64,000 nt of DNA from Datura wrightii (GCA_035772735.1 JASDFA010000006.1:13100001-13164000), one strand, 5' to 3'. Positions 46,333-58,689 are shown, counted from the stretch's first letter. The notes: a model not told the origin generated them from the sequence alone. Program-made: numbers and translations.

Positions 46333-47552
46333 TTCCACCGCTGATATGTATAGTTAAAACCTTTGACTTCCAATGATGACATTCTATCAGTCTTGTTTCA
46401 ATCTTGTACTGTAATTGTAGATCACTAAATTAAGTGTTACTAAGTTTGGTTTTTCACTTACGGCACATCTGTTACTAGTTCTATGGTGCATTTCTTTTGC
46501 TTTCTGTTGTGCATATACAAACTCTGTGAAGAAAAGAAAGTAGGTTCTTTCGAGGTCCGTGTGAGAGGCCATTCATGAGAGAGGGGATAACAAGTGACTG
46601 TTAGAGAAAAATGTAGTTTGGGTTGTTGATCGGTGATTGTTATTTGTTAGTGATCTATCATTTTTCCCTAAGCTGTCAAAGTCCAAGAGGTAGAAATGAC
46701 ACCAAGTAGCCGCTTTTAGCACCCGAATTTAAAATATAAAAAATGGCAAATTTGATACTGCTCCCTAAATACGCGAATGCTTGAATTTCGATTGTATTCC
46801 AACTTTAGACCTAAGATCCGAAGTTTAAATGAAACTTCAAACCTGCAGATGAATTCACGATATAAAACAACCAATAGGAAGCGAAGCGATATCTACGTAT
46901 TGCCCATTTTACACTGTATTCATCTTTTATTCAAATTTTTAGTTATTTCAGTATTGAGAAACAAAAGAAGATACTAGTATAAATCCAATTTAAAATAGAT
47001 GCTTCCAAGTTGCAAGTTCTCCAATAAACTCCCTTTGGCACACTTCACTAGAGCAAGATTGACCTTCATAATTGTATAATGAAAAAATCAAAAAAAGATC
47101 CAAGTTGCTTTAGAAAAAATGGCTATTTGAATAATTAATGACCCACCTTATCAACTTAGATCCATTATTATTATATAATATTAATCTCCCCCAAAGGCAC
47201 ATGCATCTCACAACCAAATATACTCATTTACCTCACAACAATTTCATAAAATATATCCCCATTTGAATATAATTAGTATGGTTTTTGACTTTTGAGGTTT
47301 CGGTTGATGATAGTCTGCAAATTTAATGCTTTATTAATTGAACTTGGCAACTTACATTGCAATAAAGTTAAAATGTAAAACGGTCTCAATTTAAAAAGAT
47401 ATACCAAGACCCCTCAATATTTAGTGATCATCACCCAAATAAAATCAAACTATAACTACTCAATTTATACAAATTATGAATGAATGAAGTCATTCGTTAA
47501 TATATCTATCGTACTGGACAACCACTCAATATTACCCAAGGAAGGAAAAAAC
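46333..47552. other. Spacer between the F-box gene and the first A3-like gene
   Basis: Contains the F-box 3'UTR (end not fixed) and the promoter of the next gene. AT-rich in the second half. No gene or recognisable repeat seen. Confidence 0.55.
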
Positions 47553-47560
47553 TATAAATA
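47553..47560 (+). promoter_or_regulatory. TATA box of the first A3-like gene
   Basis: TATAAATA in the context AACTATAAATACTT, about 90 bp before a likely 5'UTR donor at 47650. Position and sequence fit a plant core promoter. Transcription probably starts near 47590. Confidence 0.55.
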
Positions 47561-47649
47561 CTTATCCATCATATTGTTTTCTTTAAAAAAAATTCACATT
47601 GTCTTCCATTCTTCATTCCACGATATTGCAGTTTCAAAATATAGAACCT

Positions 47650-47921
47650 GTAAGAAATATAAAACTTTAAAATTAAAAACATTTCTGCTCTTTTTTTACC
47701 TTTTACTTCTTTTTTTTTTCTCCAATTTTGAACATCAAAGTTCTTGATTTTTCATGGTTTATCATACAATTTTTTTCTCTTTATTTATGTTGGATTTGAT
47801 CTTAAATTAATGAACAAGGAAGTCTAATTGATGTCATAGCTGTTCATCTAAACAAATTGATATTTTGTTCATCTAATTTGATTTCATGTACTAATAACTT
47901 TTATATTATTTTCAAAATTAG
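47650..47921 (+). other. Probable 5'UTR intron of the first A3-like gene
   Basis: The donor AACCTGTAAGAAAT at 47650 and acceptor TTCAAAATTAG ending at 47921 bracket 272 bp of T-rich DNA. The second 5'UTR exon would be only ATATTCATGAAGA before the start codon. A 5'UTR intron at the same place is also seen in the second copy of this gene, which supports it. Confidence 0.55.
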
Positions 47922-47927
47922 ATATTC

Positions 47928-47948
47928 ATGAAGAATGGGAGGCGGTGA
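47928..47948 (+). promoter_or_regulatory. Seven-codon upstream frame overlapping the A3-like start
   Basis: ATGAAGAATGGGAGGCGGTGA: an upstream ATG 7 bases before the main ATG, in another frame, ending 11 bases inside the gene. If used it would compete with the main start. The main ATG context (AGAATGG) is better, with A at -3 and G at +4; the upstream ATG also has A at +4 but a T at -3. Confidence 0.4.
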
Positions 47949-48690
47949 AAATAAACTATTTGGTTATCCTCCCGGACAATATCCTCCGCAGCAAGGAGCT
48001 TACCCTCCACAAGGGTATCCTCTACAAGGGTACCCACCCGCTCAAGGATATTCACCAGCACAAGGATATCCTCCGCAAGGATATCCACCCGCTCAAGGAT
48101 ACCCACCAGCACAAGGATATCCGCAAGGATATCCACCGACCGGATATCCTCCTGCACAAGGATATCCACCGGCAGGAGCCTATCCTCAACAAGGGTATCC
48201 CCCTGCTTGTGGATATCCTCCACAAGGTTATCCCCCGATTGGTGGATATCCTCCGGCAGGTTATCCTCCCCACCAAACAGGTATCAATCTTCATTAATTT
48301 ACACGAATTAAGAAGATTAAAAAGAAAAAAAAACATGTTACACCTCTAAACTTTGATGTAACATGTTTGTGAATGTTACATCTCTAACTTTTTGGGAGAC
48401 CATTAATATACTTTATTCAATATTAGATGTACCTTATAGTAACAAGTGAGCGATATTTGTATATAAATTTGTATTATTTATACTATATAGTAATTTTTGA
48501 TTCATATTAACTAAGTCGTGTATTTTTAGGACACGGAAACATGGGATTAATGGCTGGAGGCATGGCAGCCGCGGCGGCTGCCTACGGTGCTGCAAGTCAT
48601 GGGCGGGGTGGTCATTATGGTCATGGAAAATACAAGCAGGGCAAGTATAAGGGTGGCAAGAAGTTCAAGAAGTTCAAGAAGTGGAAATAA
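47935..48690 (+). CDS. Glycine-rich protein A3-like, GYPPQ-repeat protein (copy 1)
   Basis: Exons 47935-48280 and 48530-48690, 168 aa. The N-terminal part (residues 1-115) starts MGGGENKLFGYPPGQYPPQ and is a series of Tyr-Pro-Pro repeats such as GYPPAQGYPPQ. The second exon encodes HGNMGLMAGGMAAAAAAYGA, a short Gly/His stretch and a basic tail ending KKFKKFKKWK. This layout matches plant glycine-rich A3-like proteins, whose function is poorly known; YPP repeats in other proteins mediate weak self-association and membrane or metal contacts. No signal peptide. The splice falls in a Gly codon, as in copy 2 at 55974. An overlapping short upstream frame is listed separately. Confidence 0.9.
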
Positions 48691-50066
48691 GCATTTTCAG
48701 TTTTGTATATATTATTCTGATTTTTCATTCCTGAGATTATTGTTTGTGTAAAATTATCCTGATTTTTCCAATTTATAGTAGATAAATTCTTGGACTCTTT
48801 CTTTTCGAATAATGAGCAGTACACGTCTTATGGTATAGTCTTTTTTCTTTTTTTTGGTTATCGTCTATATATAGTTTGTTTGTTATGGATAAGATTTTGA
48901 GATTTGACTCATTTTTCTTTGAAATACTACAACTGGCAAAGTGATTCAGTGCCTATAATTGATTTGGTAGGTCATTTACATTTTTTATTCAATTTTATAT
49001 GTTTTTTTTTACGAGCATTTTTTTTTACAAGATTATTTTTTTCTATTCAATTTATAAGTGGGCAATAGATATTATATATATGATGTATGCTTTATTTTAA
49101 TGGTTAAACAATTGTAGAAGATTATTTATAATTGAATTATACAAATATTGGTGAATATATCGAAATTATAGCTGAAAATAAAAATTAAAAAAAATGAATA
49201 AATTAATATTCAGGATGAGGCGCAGATATCGCGCTCTCCTTAAGGAGATTCAAGCTCATTGCGGTATAATCTTCACCGATCTAGTAGTAATACTTTTAAC
49301 CTGTCCCCTCCAGGATACAACAACACAACAATGTCGTATGACTCAAACAACTCTGGGTTAGTTGAAGAGTCCAAAGCTCCACCAAAAGAACGTCTTCCTT
49401 CAATATAAAATTACTCTCTTTTTGTATAGTGAACTAATTGAAGACTTATACTATTTTCTTTGTCTCAACTTTCTCTTTCACTACACTAACCTCAATATGT
49501 AAACTTCTCATCTATTTTTCTTCTCATTACATGTATCAACACAAGAAAAAAGACATCCTTTACATAAGTGTAGTATTTCTTCCATCCAGTGTGGTTAGTG
49601 GTTATATAAATTACACAAAAATAATAATGACAATTTTCTCCACTTTAAAGCCACTAATATATAAAAATATAATACACTTTAATATTAAAATACACATATA
49701 CAACAAGTAAATCTATTCAAAATTTGCTACAAAATAACATTTGCAACTAGAAAAAGTATGGGGAAAATTTAGACAAGAATAACATAAGATCAACAGAATT
49801 TATTATTGACTTCATCATTTGAAGTAAAGCAAAAAGAAATGAGGGAGGGGGAATGAAAAATAAAGAATTACAACATGAAAAATTGAATTCCTTTGCAAAG
49901 AAAAAAAATAATGATATAATCAGTCAATTAAATTATTAAAATTTTCATGATTAACTTCATCGTGATCCATTAGATGATAGGATTTTGAAAAATAATCAGT
50001 GTAAGGTTAGAAACAAGAACATATTGATTTCATTCAGTTTTGCACCAACAGAAACAATCTGCAAGC
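48691..50066. other. Spacer after the first A3-like gene
   Basis: The 3'UTR is followed by AT-rich DNA. A GC-richer patch at about 49213-49410 (GAGGCGCAGATATCGCGCTC, then CTGTCCCCTCCAGGATACAAC) differs from its surroundings and may be a fragment of a transposon or gene. It could not be assigned. Confidence 0.45.
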
Positions 50067-51653
50067 CTCCGGGAGTAATATGATGGTCGGGACAAGGCCC
50101 CTACCTACTCATGAACTGTATAATCAAAAAAAAGTAAACCTTCTATCTACAAGCTCCGAAGGAAAGGAGCCGACCTTCCTAACAATCTTAGCTGAAGGCT
50201 AAGAGGGACCTGCTCCTCGTCTATCTGTACCTGCAGACAAGTAATGCAATGCCCCAGCAAGAGCGTCAGTACAATATGTAAGGCGATAACTATAGATGAC
50301 TGAAATAAAGAGATAGAACTGATAATAACTTAAATGAAGGGATAGAGATCATACCTGAGTAATAGAACTTCTTACTATCTAATTTATTAATAACTAAGGC
50401 AAACAAAAACCTTACCCAGCCCCCATAAGCCGGAAGGTACAATCAGCACAGAATAACCCACTTGGAGCACCCATAAACCCTGGTGAGTACACTTCAGTCT
50501 ATATACCCCTATCAAGGTCGCACTGGGTCAACTAATAGCTATAGCCGTCCTCGGTCCCCTAGGTCTACAACTGAACCCGCTCGTCCCCTAACTGTAGTTG
50601 TGTCTGAGTCCAGTGGACTCCTGATATCTGCACCCAGAGCACTAGGCTCGACGGGGGTGTATAGAGCCAACCACGGCATATGAGGACTTGAGACCCCATC
50701 TTCGTCCCTCGCGGATGACATACCGCTCCGTAGAGCGACATCATCTCGCCCCTGGCAGGCGTCGGCACAGCTAATAACCCTGAAGGGATATACCGGCATA
50801 ATCCATCCCAAACTAAACATGGAATACGGGCTTCAGCTAATAACAAGAATTAATCACAATAGACATGCTTCTGGTATTCTTATTGGGATTCAAACTGAGT
50901 TATCATGCTAATGAAACTACTTGCCGAAGGAAACTGCCTTAACATACCTCGTTTGTCGATTACTGATTAACTGGTGAGTTTCAGTTTGTATTCAACTGCT
51001 CTTCTCAACTGCAATCGTATTACTGGGGCAATATGACTAGTTTCAGTACTAAATTCGATAAAAACGATAACTTTATATATAAATATTAATTATATTTCAA
51101 CTTAACGAAACACGGTTGAAAACTCATAATTTCTCGAAAGTCCAAAAGGGATAAATGCTTACTTGAAGCCTATGATCGTATAGAAATTAGTTTGGAGAAA
51201 TTTCAACGACTTTGGCTCAGCGGGGTTACGATTTTTCGGACGAATTTCGTGAAAATAACTCGTAACAATGCTTCCTGCAGCCTTGAACTTCAATACCCGA
51301 AGTTAATTTAAATTCAAGAGGCATTTCATAACGTAAACGGATGAAAATTAATCGAAACCTTCGTTTTCCCTCTTCTCTGGCCGAATGTTCTATGAAAAAT
51401 GATCTACAATTGTAATGAGGGCCTTATATATAAGCTAAGCCGGTGGCAGGGGGGCGCCCTATGCCACCCAGGGCGCCAAACCAGCCCTGCGTCGCGCCCC
51501 TCATACTGCCAGTATGCTGGCGCGCGCTGGCCCTGTGTGGCCTAGCCTCGGTCGAGCCAACTTCTGAGGCTTCTTTACACGCGTCGTACTCTCTTTATCT
51601 ACTTCAAATTCACGTGTACACCTACTATTCATTAACTTTTACGGGGTGTAACA
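50067..51653 (-). mobile_element. Truncated LTR, same family as the solo LTR at 14117-17042
   Basis: The right end GGGGTGTAACA matches the right end of the complete copy. The left part begins inside the LTR with CTGCAAGCCTCCGGGAGTAA, GGGACAAGGCCCCTACCTAC and CTGTACCTGCAGACAAGTAAT, which correspond to about 14540-14740 in the other copy. The middle also aligns (CTTACCCAGCCCCCATAAGC, TAGAGCGACATCATCTCG). About 430 bp of the left end is missing, so no target duplication can be checked. The GC-rich 33-bp array of the first copy is replaced here by a different GC-rich stretch (about 51440-51550). Confidence 0.85.
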
Positions 51654-51779
51654 AAGATCATGAGTATTTGTCACATTTCAAACCTCATTTTTCTCGAATG
51701 AGATGTATCATTGATCACCTCAGTCACATACATTCTCGGCTTGCTTCATAAATAGCTATTATCTCAGCATGATTTGATG

Positions 51780-52110
51780 AAGTGGCCATAATAGGCTATT
51801 TCGTAGATCACCAAGATATGACAGTACCCCCACATATGAACACCTAGCTTGTTTGAGATTGAACTTTATGTGGATCAGATAAATATCCTTTTCTGTATAG
51901 GTAGATTGATGGACAAAGATACTGTTTGTCAAATGTTTAATTTAACCAAGACATAATCTTGTCTTTCCAAAATATATCATCTTAAATTCCTTCTTTGAAC
52001 AATCAATTGTCTTTTGAAGCTTTACTGGAGTTCCAATGAGGTTTATATCATCAATATAAATAGAAAGTACAATAAACTTCAATATTATTTTCTTTATTAA
52101 AACACAAAGG
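51780..52110 (-). pseudogene. Copia reverse-transcriptase remnant
   Basis: On the - strand this reads IVLSIYIDDINLIGTPVKLQ, KTIDCSKKEFKM, GKTRLCLG, a stop, IKHLTNSIFVHQSTY. This is the copia YVDD loop and the following conserved block (Y[IV]DD, D-L-x-x-x-x-F-C-L-G), with a stop inside. The flanking 51655-51780 and 52110-52480 are probably further decayed parts of the same element. Confidence 0.75.
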
Positions 52111-52480
52111 TAAGTAAAGTCATCATGTTATCCTTTGTCAATTAATATTCACTAAGGTGATTAAGTCACATTCACCTTATTTGATTTTCTCCATATAAGG
52201 ATTAGGAACAAATTTATACAAACTTGTAAATGCTTCAGATATTTTAAATCCTTCAAGATTTTCATATAATTTTTTGTCAAGCGATAACATTCATTAGTAT
52301 GTAAATGCGTGACATGTTCTAGTGTCTGGACTACAGGTCCAATAAACTTTACGCTTATTGAGATGCATTATTTCACTTGATAATTATTTCTACATCAGCA
52401 TGCTCTAATAGATGTAGAATTCAGATCCTCACAATCTTTTACAATATTGTGCACTATATTGTATCAAAAATATCGTCGAC

Positions 52481-54360
52481 AGTATATAGTAGAAAAAAAG
52501 AAGAAGAGAGAATAACTCTTATTTCTTTTGAGTGCTAACTTAGACATTCACTATAATACAAATACATGCATTAAAAACTTATCTGATTGCAAATTTATCC
52601 AATCATAAGTTTATCCAATTGCAAACTTATCCAATGAATATCCATAATATAATATATTTCAATCACCCATAATTGAAGAGTAATTTGCAAAAGACTGAAC
52701 TAGCTATGGAAACTAGAGTCAATAAGGAGAAGAGGAAAAATAAAGTTTGAGAATCTGAAAATGTTATGAAGGTAGATTCCATCCCTAAAGTTTCTAACAA
52801 GAACAAGAAATTCAAACAAGCAAATATGAAAACTGAAATATTGGATGAAGAAGAAGCGTGAAGTACAGTGGTAAGAGAAAATTCAAAACCAATGAGGCTT
52901 CATTCTGGTATGACAATTGGACTAGCTGAGGACCCTTGTACAAATTTCTTCTTGGGGATCTAAACCAAGGCAAACCAAGATATCAGATATGATTTATAAT
53001 AGACATTGAAATTAAGATAACTAGGATAAACTACTACCTGAAGAGGTGACTGTAGATACTCTGTCCTGAATCCTAATATCCCAGAAAATTCTATCTGGGA
53101 TAGTCAACAACAATGATAAATTTATTTTAGCTTCTGCTTTGAATATAATCAGGAAGAAGGGCCAACACAATTGAATGGACAAATTGACTTAGCAAAAGAA
53201 TGTTCCCTTTAAGAAGTGTTTCATAGTCTGAAGGGTTTAGAGAGGATAGGATTCCAATAGACTTGGACTAACAAACATGAATATTGTCATCACCTCTAAA
53301 TGTATTTGTTGTAGATCATTTGATATTGAAATTTTGGACCATCACGTTTATTTTGAGGACTTTGCCACACAGTTATCGAAACACATAGGTGCTCCTTTTG
53401 GCATCTGATCTGTTGATCAAAGCTCATTCAGAAGATACAGTTAAGCCATAATTTTGAGCAATATTATATATCTCACTTCTTGTAATATTTACTTCAAGGA
53501 TATTATCACTATAAGTTGGTGCAGACACCAGTGAACTTTGTTATGTTGAACTCAGATGATAGCTGTAAAGAAGGCAATTGTGATAGGGGGAGAATCATCA
53601 GAAATCACTTAGGTTGCCTCATTCATGCGTACACAGTGAAGCTAAGGCAGGGAACCAGTAACTTAGCTGAAGCACGACGCCTTTAACGGGCATTCTTGCC
53701 GAATGTGACTCTAAACGATTGTGGATGTTTTTAATTAATGGAAATGCTTTACCTTTTGAAATATCTTGGATAAAAGCAAGTGTTCAAGTAAATCTACTTC
53801 TTAAATATTGCTTGAGAAAAACAATTAATCTAAGTCTGCGGATAAATTTACCTCTTTAAATCATACTTTTAATAAACCGCCTTTGTAGAATTATCAAGTT
53901 CAATTAATAACAATGTGGACAGATAAAATCTGCCAGCTTTTCGTATCTCCAATAAGAAAATTCAAAAAATCACCTTTAGTCCCCCTTGAAGGATGAAGAC
54001 TGAGTTTACAATTGACATAATTTCTATAGAGGCCTCCCATCTCTACATTCATGCAGATATCTAACATAATTCGATTAAGAATAAGAATGCCTATCCTCCT
54101 TTTGTGATCTGGGAGTTGGTTGCTTAATGCAACTCCTCCTGTGCAGTCCTTGTATTTTGATATGCGAATTCTTTTTTTTTTTTTTTTTAAACAATAAATA
54201 AATTGAAACAGAGTCAGTAAAATAAAATAAAGAATATATTGATTCGGGTTAAAGGAGGACCCCACAAGTCACAAGGTAAGATTTGCATATTTTGGCCATT
54301 TCCTTATAAGAAGTAAACACGTCATGTACGCGTCCAAGTAACGCGTGGAATCATTTAAAT
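52481..54360. other. Degenerate repeat-rich spacer before the second A3-like gene
   Basis: No gene recognised. Purine-rich text with many short broken frames (for example 52680-53560) looks like old transposon sequence, but the family is unclear. A frame of 121 codons on the - strand at 53900-54265 contains a poly-Lys run encoded by the T18 tract at 54171-54188 and was not called. Confidence 0.4.
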
Positions 54361-54369
54361 ATCTCCTTC

Positions 54370-54376
54370 ATAAATA
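54370..54376 (+). promoter_or_regulatory. TATA-like box of the second A3-like gene
   Basis: ATAAATA in the context CTTCATAAATACCC, about 107 bp before a likely 5'UTR donor at 54477. Less canonical than the box of copy 1, but similarly placed. Confidence 0.45.
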
Positions 54377-54476
54377 CCCTTCAAATACACACTCACAACA
54401 CCGTATCTTCTTTTGGAACTCTTCATTCGAAAAACTTTGCTTAACATACGTTCCAACTTCTCAAGGAGAAAAATCT

Positions 54477-55960
54477 GTAAGGACCCTTCCCCTTTTACCC
54501 CTCTCCATTCTGTTCTTTCTTTTTTTTCTTTTCTTGTAATGATTTGTGAAGCCATGCATGAATGATGTAAATTACCCTGCTGATGATCACGACTCTGAAG
54601 ATTCCAGATCTGTTTTTTTTTTCAATTTTAAGTTTGATTTTTTTTGTGCCCACGTGACGTTTGATGTTTTCTAGATTTGGGTTTTGGTCAATTGGAAAAT
54701 TAGAGGATTTTGGGTCCACCGTTTTGATTTATGTTGTAGGATGACCATCCACCAGAGGATTAGATCAGCTTCTTCTAAGCTGATTTTGAAAAATTCAACG
54801 TTGTTTTCAAGTTTTGATTATTTCTTCCCTTGTGACGTTTGAAATTTTCTCGGATTTGGTTTTCACCATTTTAATCTTTTGAGCGTTTGTATGAATTATG
54901 ATCAACCATTTAAGAGTTGGACCAACTTTTTCTGAACTGATTTTGTGTTTTCTCCACGTTTATGATCTTTTCTGTTTAGCTGATGGGCTGATTCATTGGG
55001 TTTAAACTTTGACTTTGTTGAATTGGAAAAGATACTACTGTTTCCCTTTTTACTCGGCTTTTGGGTTGAAATTTGTCCTATTCTGGAACTGAATTTGGAT
55101 GCTTTATTAGCAAATGAGGACTGTCCTCTTGCTTGATTTTGTAGAAGGGAATAGAAACATGTTTCAGGAGTGGTTTGTCTTTTATAGGTGTAAAACAAAA
55201 GTGTGGCGACGATGTTTAAACAAATAGTCATGTAACTTATATTCCAAATAATAAATCATGAAAAAAGAATGAATCTTTGGCTGTAGTTCCATTTGCTTCA
55301 TTATATTTAGCCACTTCTCCTTCTTTTTACTATTCCACCCAAACAACCCCACCCCACCCCACCCCAAAAAAAAAAAAAAAACATCACCTTTTTCCTCAAA
55401 ATACAATAAGATTCCAACTTTTCCAAAAAAGAAAAAAAAAACCTTTTGCTTGTTCCTAATCTTGAAGAGGTGAAAGGCTTGTTTTTTCTTAAGGTGATGT
55501 GAAAACTTAATCAGGGACGGATGTATCTGAGTTTTGAATTTGATGGAGAGAATGGTACTGGCTGCATAGAAATCCACAAAAATGTTGATGTCTACCCTCC
55601 TCCTGTTTCTTGCACTTGCACTTGTTCGGAACATATTAGCTGGCTTCGTGCAATTTTGAATGTTACTTGTGTTAAATTTAACATCTCCATAGCTATCAGC
55701 TTTACGATTTTTTTTCTTATGGTACCTGTCATTTTTATGGTCTGTACTAACTGTATATCCTGTACTACAAGTTCAATCAGTGCTTGCTTAATCATTAGGG
55801 GTGCTGGTCTGAGCTCAAATTAAGATAGTGGGTGCATAGAATTTGTCTTTGACTGATTGATGTTTCAGAAAGCATTTTAGGTTTTAAAGCTGAAAGAGTA
55901 TTTTTTGATATCTTGTGCAAATTTCATTAGGTGTGTCTGACAAGTATTTATCTGTTTTAG
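54477..55960 (+). other. Probable 1.5-kb 5'UTR intron of the second A3-like gene
   Basis: The donor AAATCTGTAAGGACCC at 54477 and acceptor TATCTGTTTTAG ending at 55960 leave the second 5'UTR exon as GTACTAGTGAA before the start codon. T-rich throughout, as expected for a plant leader intron. An alternative acceptor, ATTTCATTAG at 55930, exists. The analogous intron in copy 1 is much shorter (272 bp). Several open frames inside (for example 55521-55823) have no family resemblance. Confidence 0.6.
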
Positions 55961-55973
55961 GTACTAGTGAAAT

Positions 55974-56837
55974 ATGGGAGGCGGTAAGGATGATTCTGAT
56001 AAGGGACTCTTTTCCAATATTATGGGTGGTATGGCTGGTCATTCTGGTGGTCATCATGGATATCCACCCGGTGCTTACCCTCCGCAGCAAGGTTATCCTC
56101 CTCAAGGGTATCCTCCACAACAAGGTTATCCTCCTCAAGGGTACCCTCCGCAGCAAGGGTATCCTCCACAGGGTTATGCTCCGCAAGGAGGATACCCACA
56201 AGGAGGTGGATATCCTCCACAAGGATATCCTCCTTCAAGTCATCACGGTGCTTCACACCACTCAGGTATTAATTTTTCCCCTAGTTTCTTGGAAGTGACT
56301 TTTAAAGGCCTCATTAAGTAGTAATTTACAAGTTGTCAACCCCCTCAGCACGCCCCAAAAAGATACTGGCTAATGGGTATAGCACCCTCTGGATTTGTCT
56401 AATTATATTTCTTTGATAGCAAGGGTATCACTTCTACAACCAAATGCAGGAGAATAATGAACAGTTAATATGTCGTGAGCTCTGAAACAGAGAACATATA
56501 ATTATGCCTCTGCTTCATAATAGTGCACAGGGGGGACTTTTGTGACCAAGTACTTCATTATTAATTTTTGCCCCTTTTTGCTTGCTTTTCAGGGCATGGT
56601 GGCATGGGAGCAATGTTAGCTGGAGGTGCTGCAGCTGCAGCTGCTGCCTATGGTGCTCATAAGCTGTCACATGGTGGATCTCACCACATGGGACATGGTG
56701 CTGTCCCTTTTGGAGGCGGTCATTTTGGAGGTGGTCATTATGGAGGCAAGTTTAAGCATGGCAAGCATGGGAAATTCAAACATGGAAAGCACGGCAAGGG
56801 CGGGATGTTTGGAGGGAAATTCAAGAAGTGGAAGTAA
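55974..56837 (+). CDS. Glycine-rich protein A3-like, GYPPQ-repeat protein (copy 2)
   Basis: Exons 55974-56265 and 56593-56837, 178 aa. It starts MGGGKDDSDKGLFSNIMGGM, then a Gly/His stretch, then GYPPQ repeats in exon 1 (residues about 29-90). Exon 2 encodes HGGMGAMLAGGAAAAAAAYG, His/Gly-rich GHFGGGHYGGKF, tandem KHGKHGKF-type repeats and the tail GGKFKKWK. It shares with copy 1 the MGGG start, the YPP repeats, the splice position within a Gly codon, the Ala-rich segment and the basic end. It has an acidic N-terminus and more Gly/His/Lys repeats than copy 1. The high content of His suggests metal binding, which is inference. Function unknown; likely a soluble or membrane-peripheral small protein. 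Confidence 0.92.
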
Positions 56838-57949
56838 ACTAGTTATCGTATGAAAAACTTCACCTGCTTTACACAGTGTGCTAATACTCGTCTCTTTAAA
56901 TAAGACATTCTACATGTTATTATGGCCTATAGACCTGCGAGATCATATGTTGTCTTGTTATATTGCATTTTCAATACTAAATTGAGTGAAGACTCCTGCA
57001 GTTGAATACCCCCAGAGGGGCCTGAACTTTTCTTGTTTCCTATCTTTTTCTGTATTTGCTCAATCACTGCATTTTCTCTTTGAAAATAGAAGACTGGGAG
57101 TCGGGGGTAGTCCATCCATGTGAGGAAATCACAGTCAGGAGCATAATTTTTTTGTGCAGTATTGCTAGTACCAACTCCATGATTCCGAAGTTCAGAGCTT
57201 TTCTTGCAAGTCTTGTTTTCAATTGTTTGTTTCTGTCTGAAGTTAAAAGCTATGAAGCAAGTAAAATGTAGTCGCACTAGGAAACCCTGGTCGCAAAAGT
57301 ACCACATTTTCTTGCAGGCTTGTTTTCAGCAATTTTAATGGAAAGGTCAAAAATTATTTTTTTTTCATATAAAAAAAAAGTATTGCGTGTCTTTCATGTT
57401 AATAGTCTCCTTGGTTCATCACATCACCCCAACTTTCATTTTGCACGCACTTATCACATATTAAAAGACAAATTAAAAAATATTTATTTTTGAAAAGAGC
57501 ATTTTTCTTCATACCAATCAGAGAATAACTTTTTCTGATGAAGAATTTATTTTGGTTCTCATTCCCACTACAAAAAGCATAAATAATTCATGGGAATCTA
57601 TGGAAAGACGTATATTCTCTCTTTCTTTCGTTTTTTTTAAAAAAAAAACCCTTTATTCTGTTTTTAAAATTTAGAAAATAGTCCGCAAGAGCCCGAAATG
57701 TCTCGTGAGCATCTATTTTCATATTGTTTCAGATCCTATAGGGATTGACATTCATAATGGTAAATTCTCCGGTAAATTAGCACAGCAAGTGATTAGATAT
57801 AAAAAAATATCTGATCAATTTGAATTTGAGCAAATTGTGGCATAAAATCATTCCTTTTTAAATTCTCTTTCAATGATGCAATTTCTAGATTTGGTATTTA
57901 TTCTGAGGCAAACTATGTTTTACTGTGTAAATGCTAAAAAGCTTAGAAA
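56838..57949. other. Spacer after the second A3-like gene
   Basis: The 3'UTR is followed by mixed spacer with no gene. At 57566 the string CACTACAAAAAGC occurs, which could be a CACTA-type terminus, but no partner with a matching target duplication was found. A run of T and A at about 57627-57650 is simple sequence. Confidence 0.45.
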
Positions 57950-58630
57950 ATATAAAATTACTGAAATAATTTTGACAGATATTAACACTACCTTTCCTAG
58001 TGTTAATATGGCGGGAAGTTGGACTAGCATTTGTGATAGATACTCTTGAGAAACTTAAGCCTGTACCAATTTGGAGACAGGTCCAATGGACTAAACCTCC
58101 TACTTGTGATTATACTTAACTCTGATGGTAATTATGATAAAGCTATTGGCAAAGATGAGATTGGCGGCTGAAGGCTACTGAAAATGTAGGGATTAGAGTG
58201 CCTCATTGCTTATGCAAGGCTAACTATGTAGCTAATTTTCTTTGCAAAAATGACAGCATCTAGTAAAAGAACTACCTTCTATTCCTCTTTTCAATAATTG
58301 CCGACAGAGATGAAGAAATTTTTTCAATTACATAAAATTCAACCTCCACAGGATAAGAAGAAGATTCAACAAATCCAACTTCTTTGTTAGTTAACTTGTA
58401 TAGCCTTTTGTATAGTTCATGGAAGATATTTTATCTTTCGTCTTTTCCTCGGGAGGATTGTTAGTTACAATCTATGTGCTTGACTTTTTGAAGGTACCGT
58501 CCATATCCCTCTCTTCAATTGTATTCAACTTGTATGGAATGAGCATGAGGGGTTGAGCCAGTCCCATATATAACACCTAGCAATGCCTATGGTGATGGCA
58601 ATTTATTTATAAAAAAAAAAAAAAAAAAAA
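57950..58630 (+). mobile_element. LINE 3' end with RNase H remnant and poly(A)
   Basis: Decayed 3' part of a LINE on the + strand. It carries VQWTKPPTC (about 58085), LNSDGNYDKAIGKDEIGG (about 58115-58170) and RVPHCLCKANYVANFLCKND (about 58195-58255), which match the RNase H domain found at the end of some plant LINE polymerases. A 3'UTR with TAACACCTAGCAATGCCTAT then ends in a run of 20 A at 58611-58630. The frame is broken in several places. Confidence 0.8.
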
Positions 58631-58689
58631 CCAGCATAGAATATATGCCAAGCGAATATTATCTTTCACTTAATTATTGAGTCTCATGC

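Noticed and set aside
47918..48223. 101-codon - strand frame over the first A3-like gene and similar frames at 56020-56256
   Set aside because: Low-complexity complements of the GYPPQ repeats.
53900..54265. 121-codon - strand frame with a Lys run
   Set aside because: The Lys run is translated from the T18 tract at 54171-54188; no resemblance to known proteins.
55521..55823. 100-codon + strand frame upstream of the second A3-like gene
   Set aside because: Lies inside the probable 5'UTR intron, no family resemblance, hydrophobic composition typical of T-rich intron DNA.
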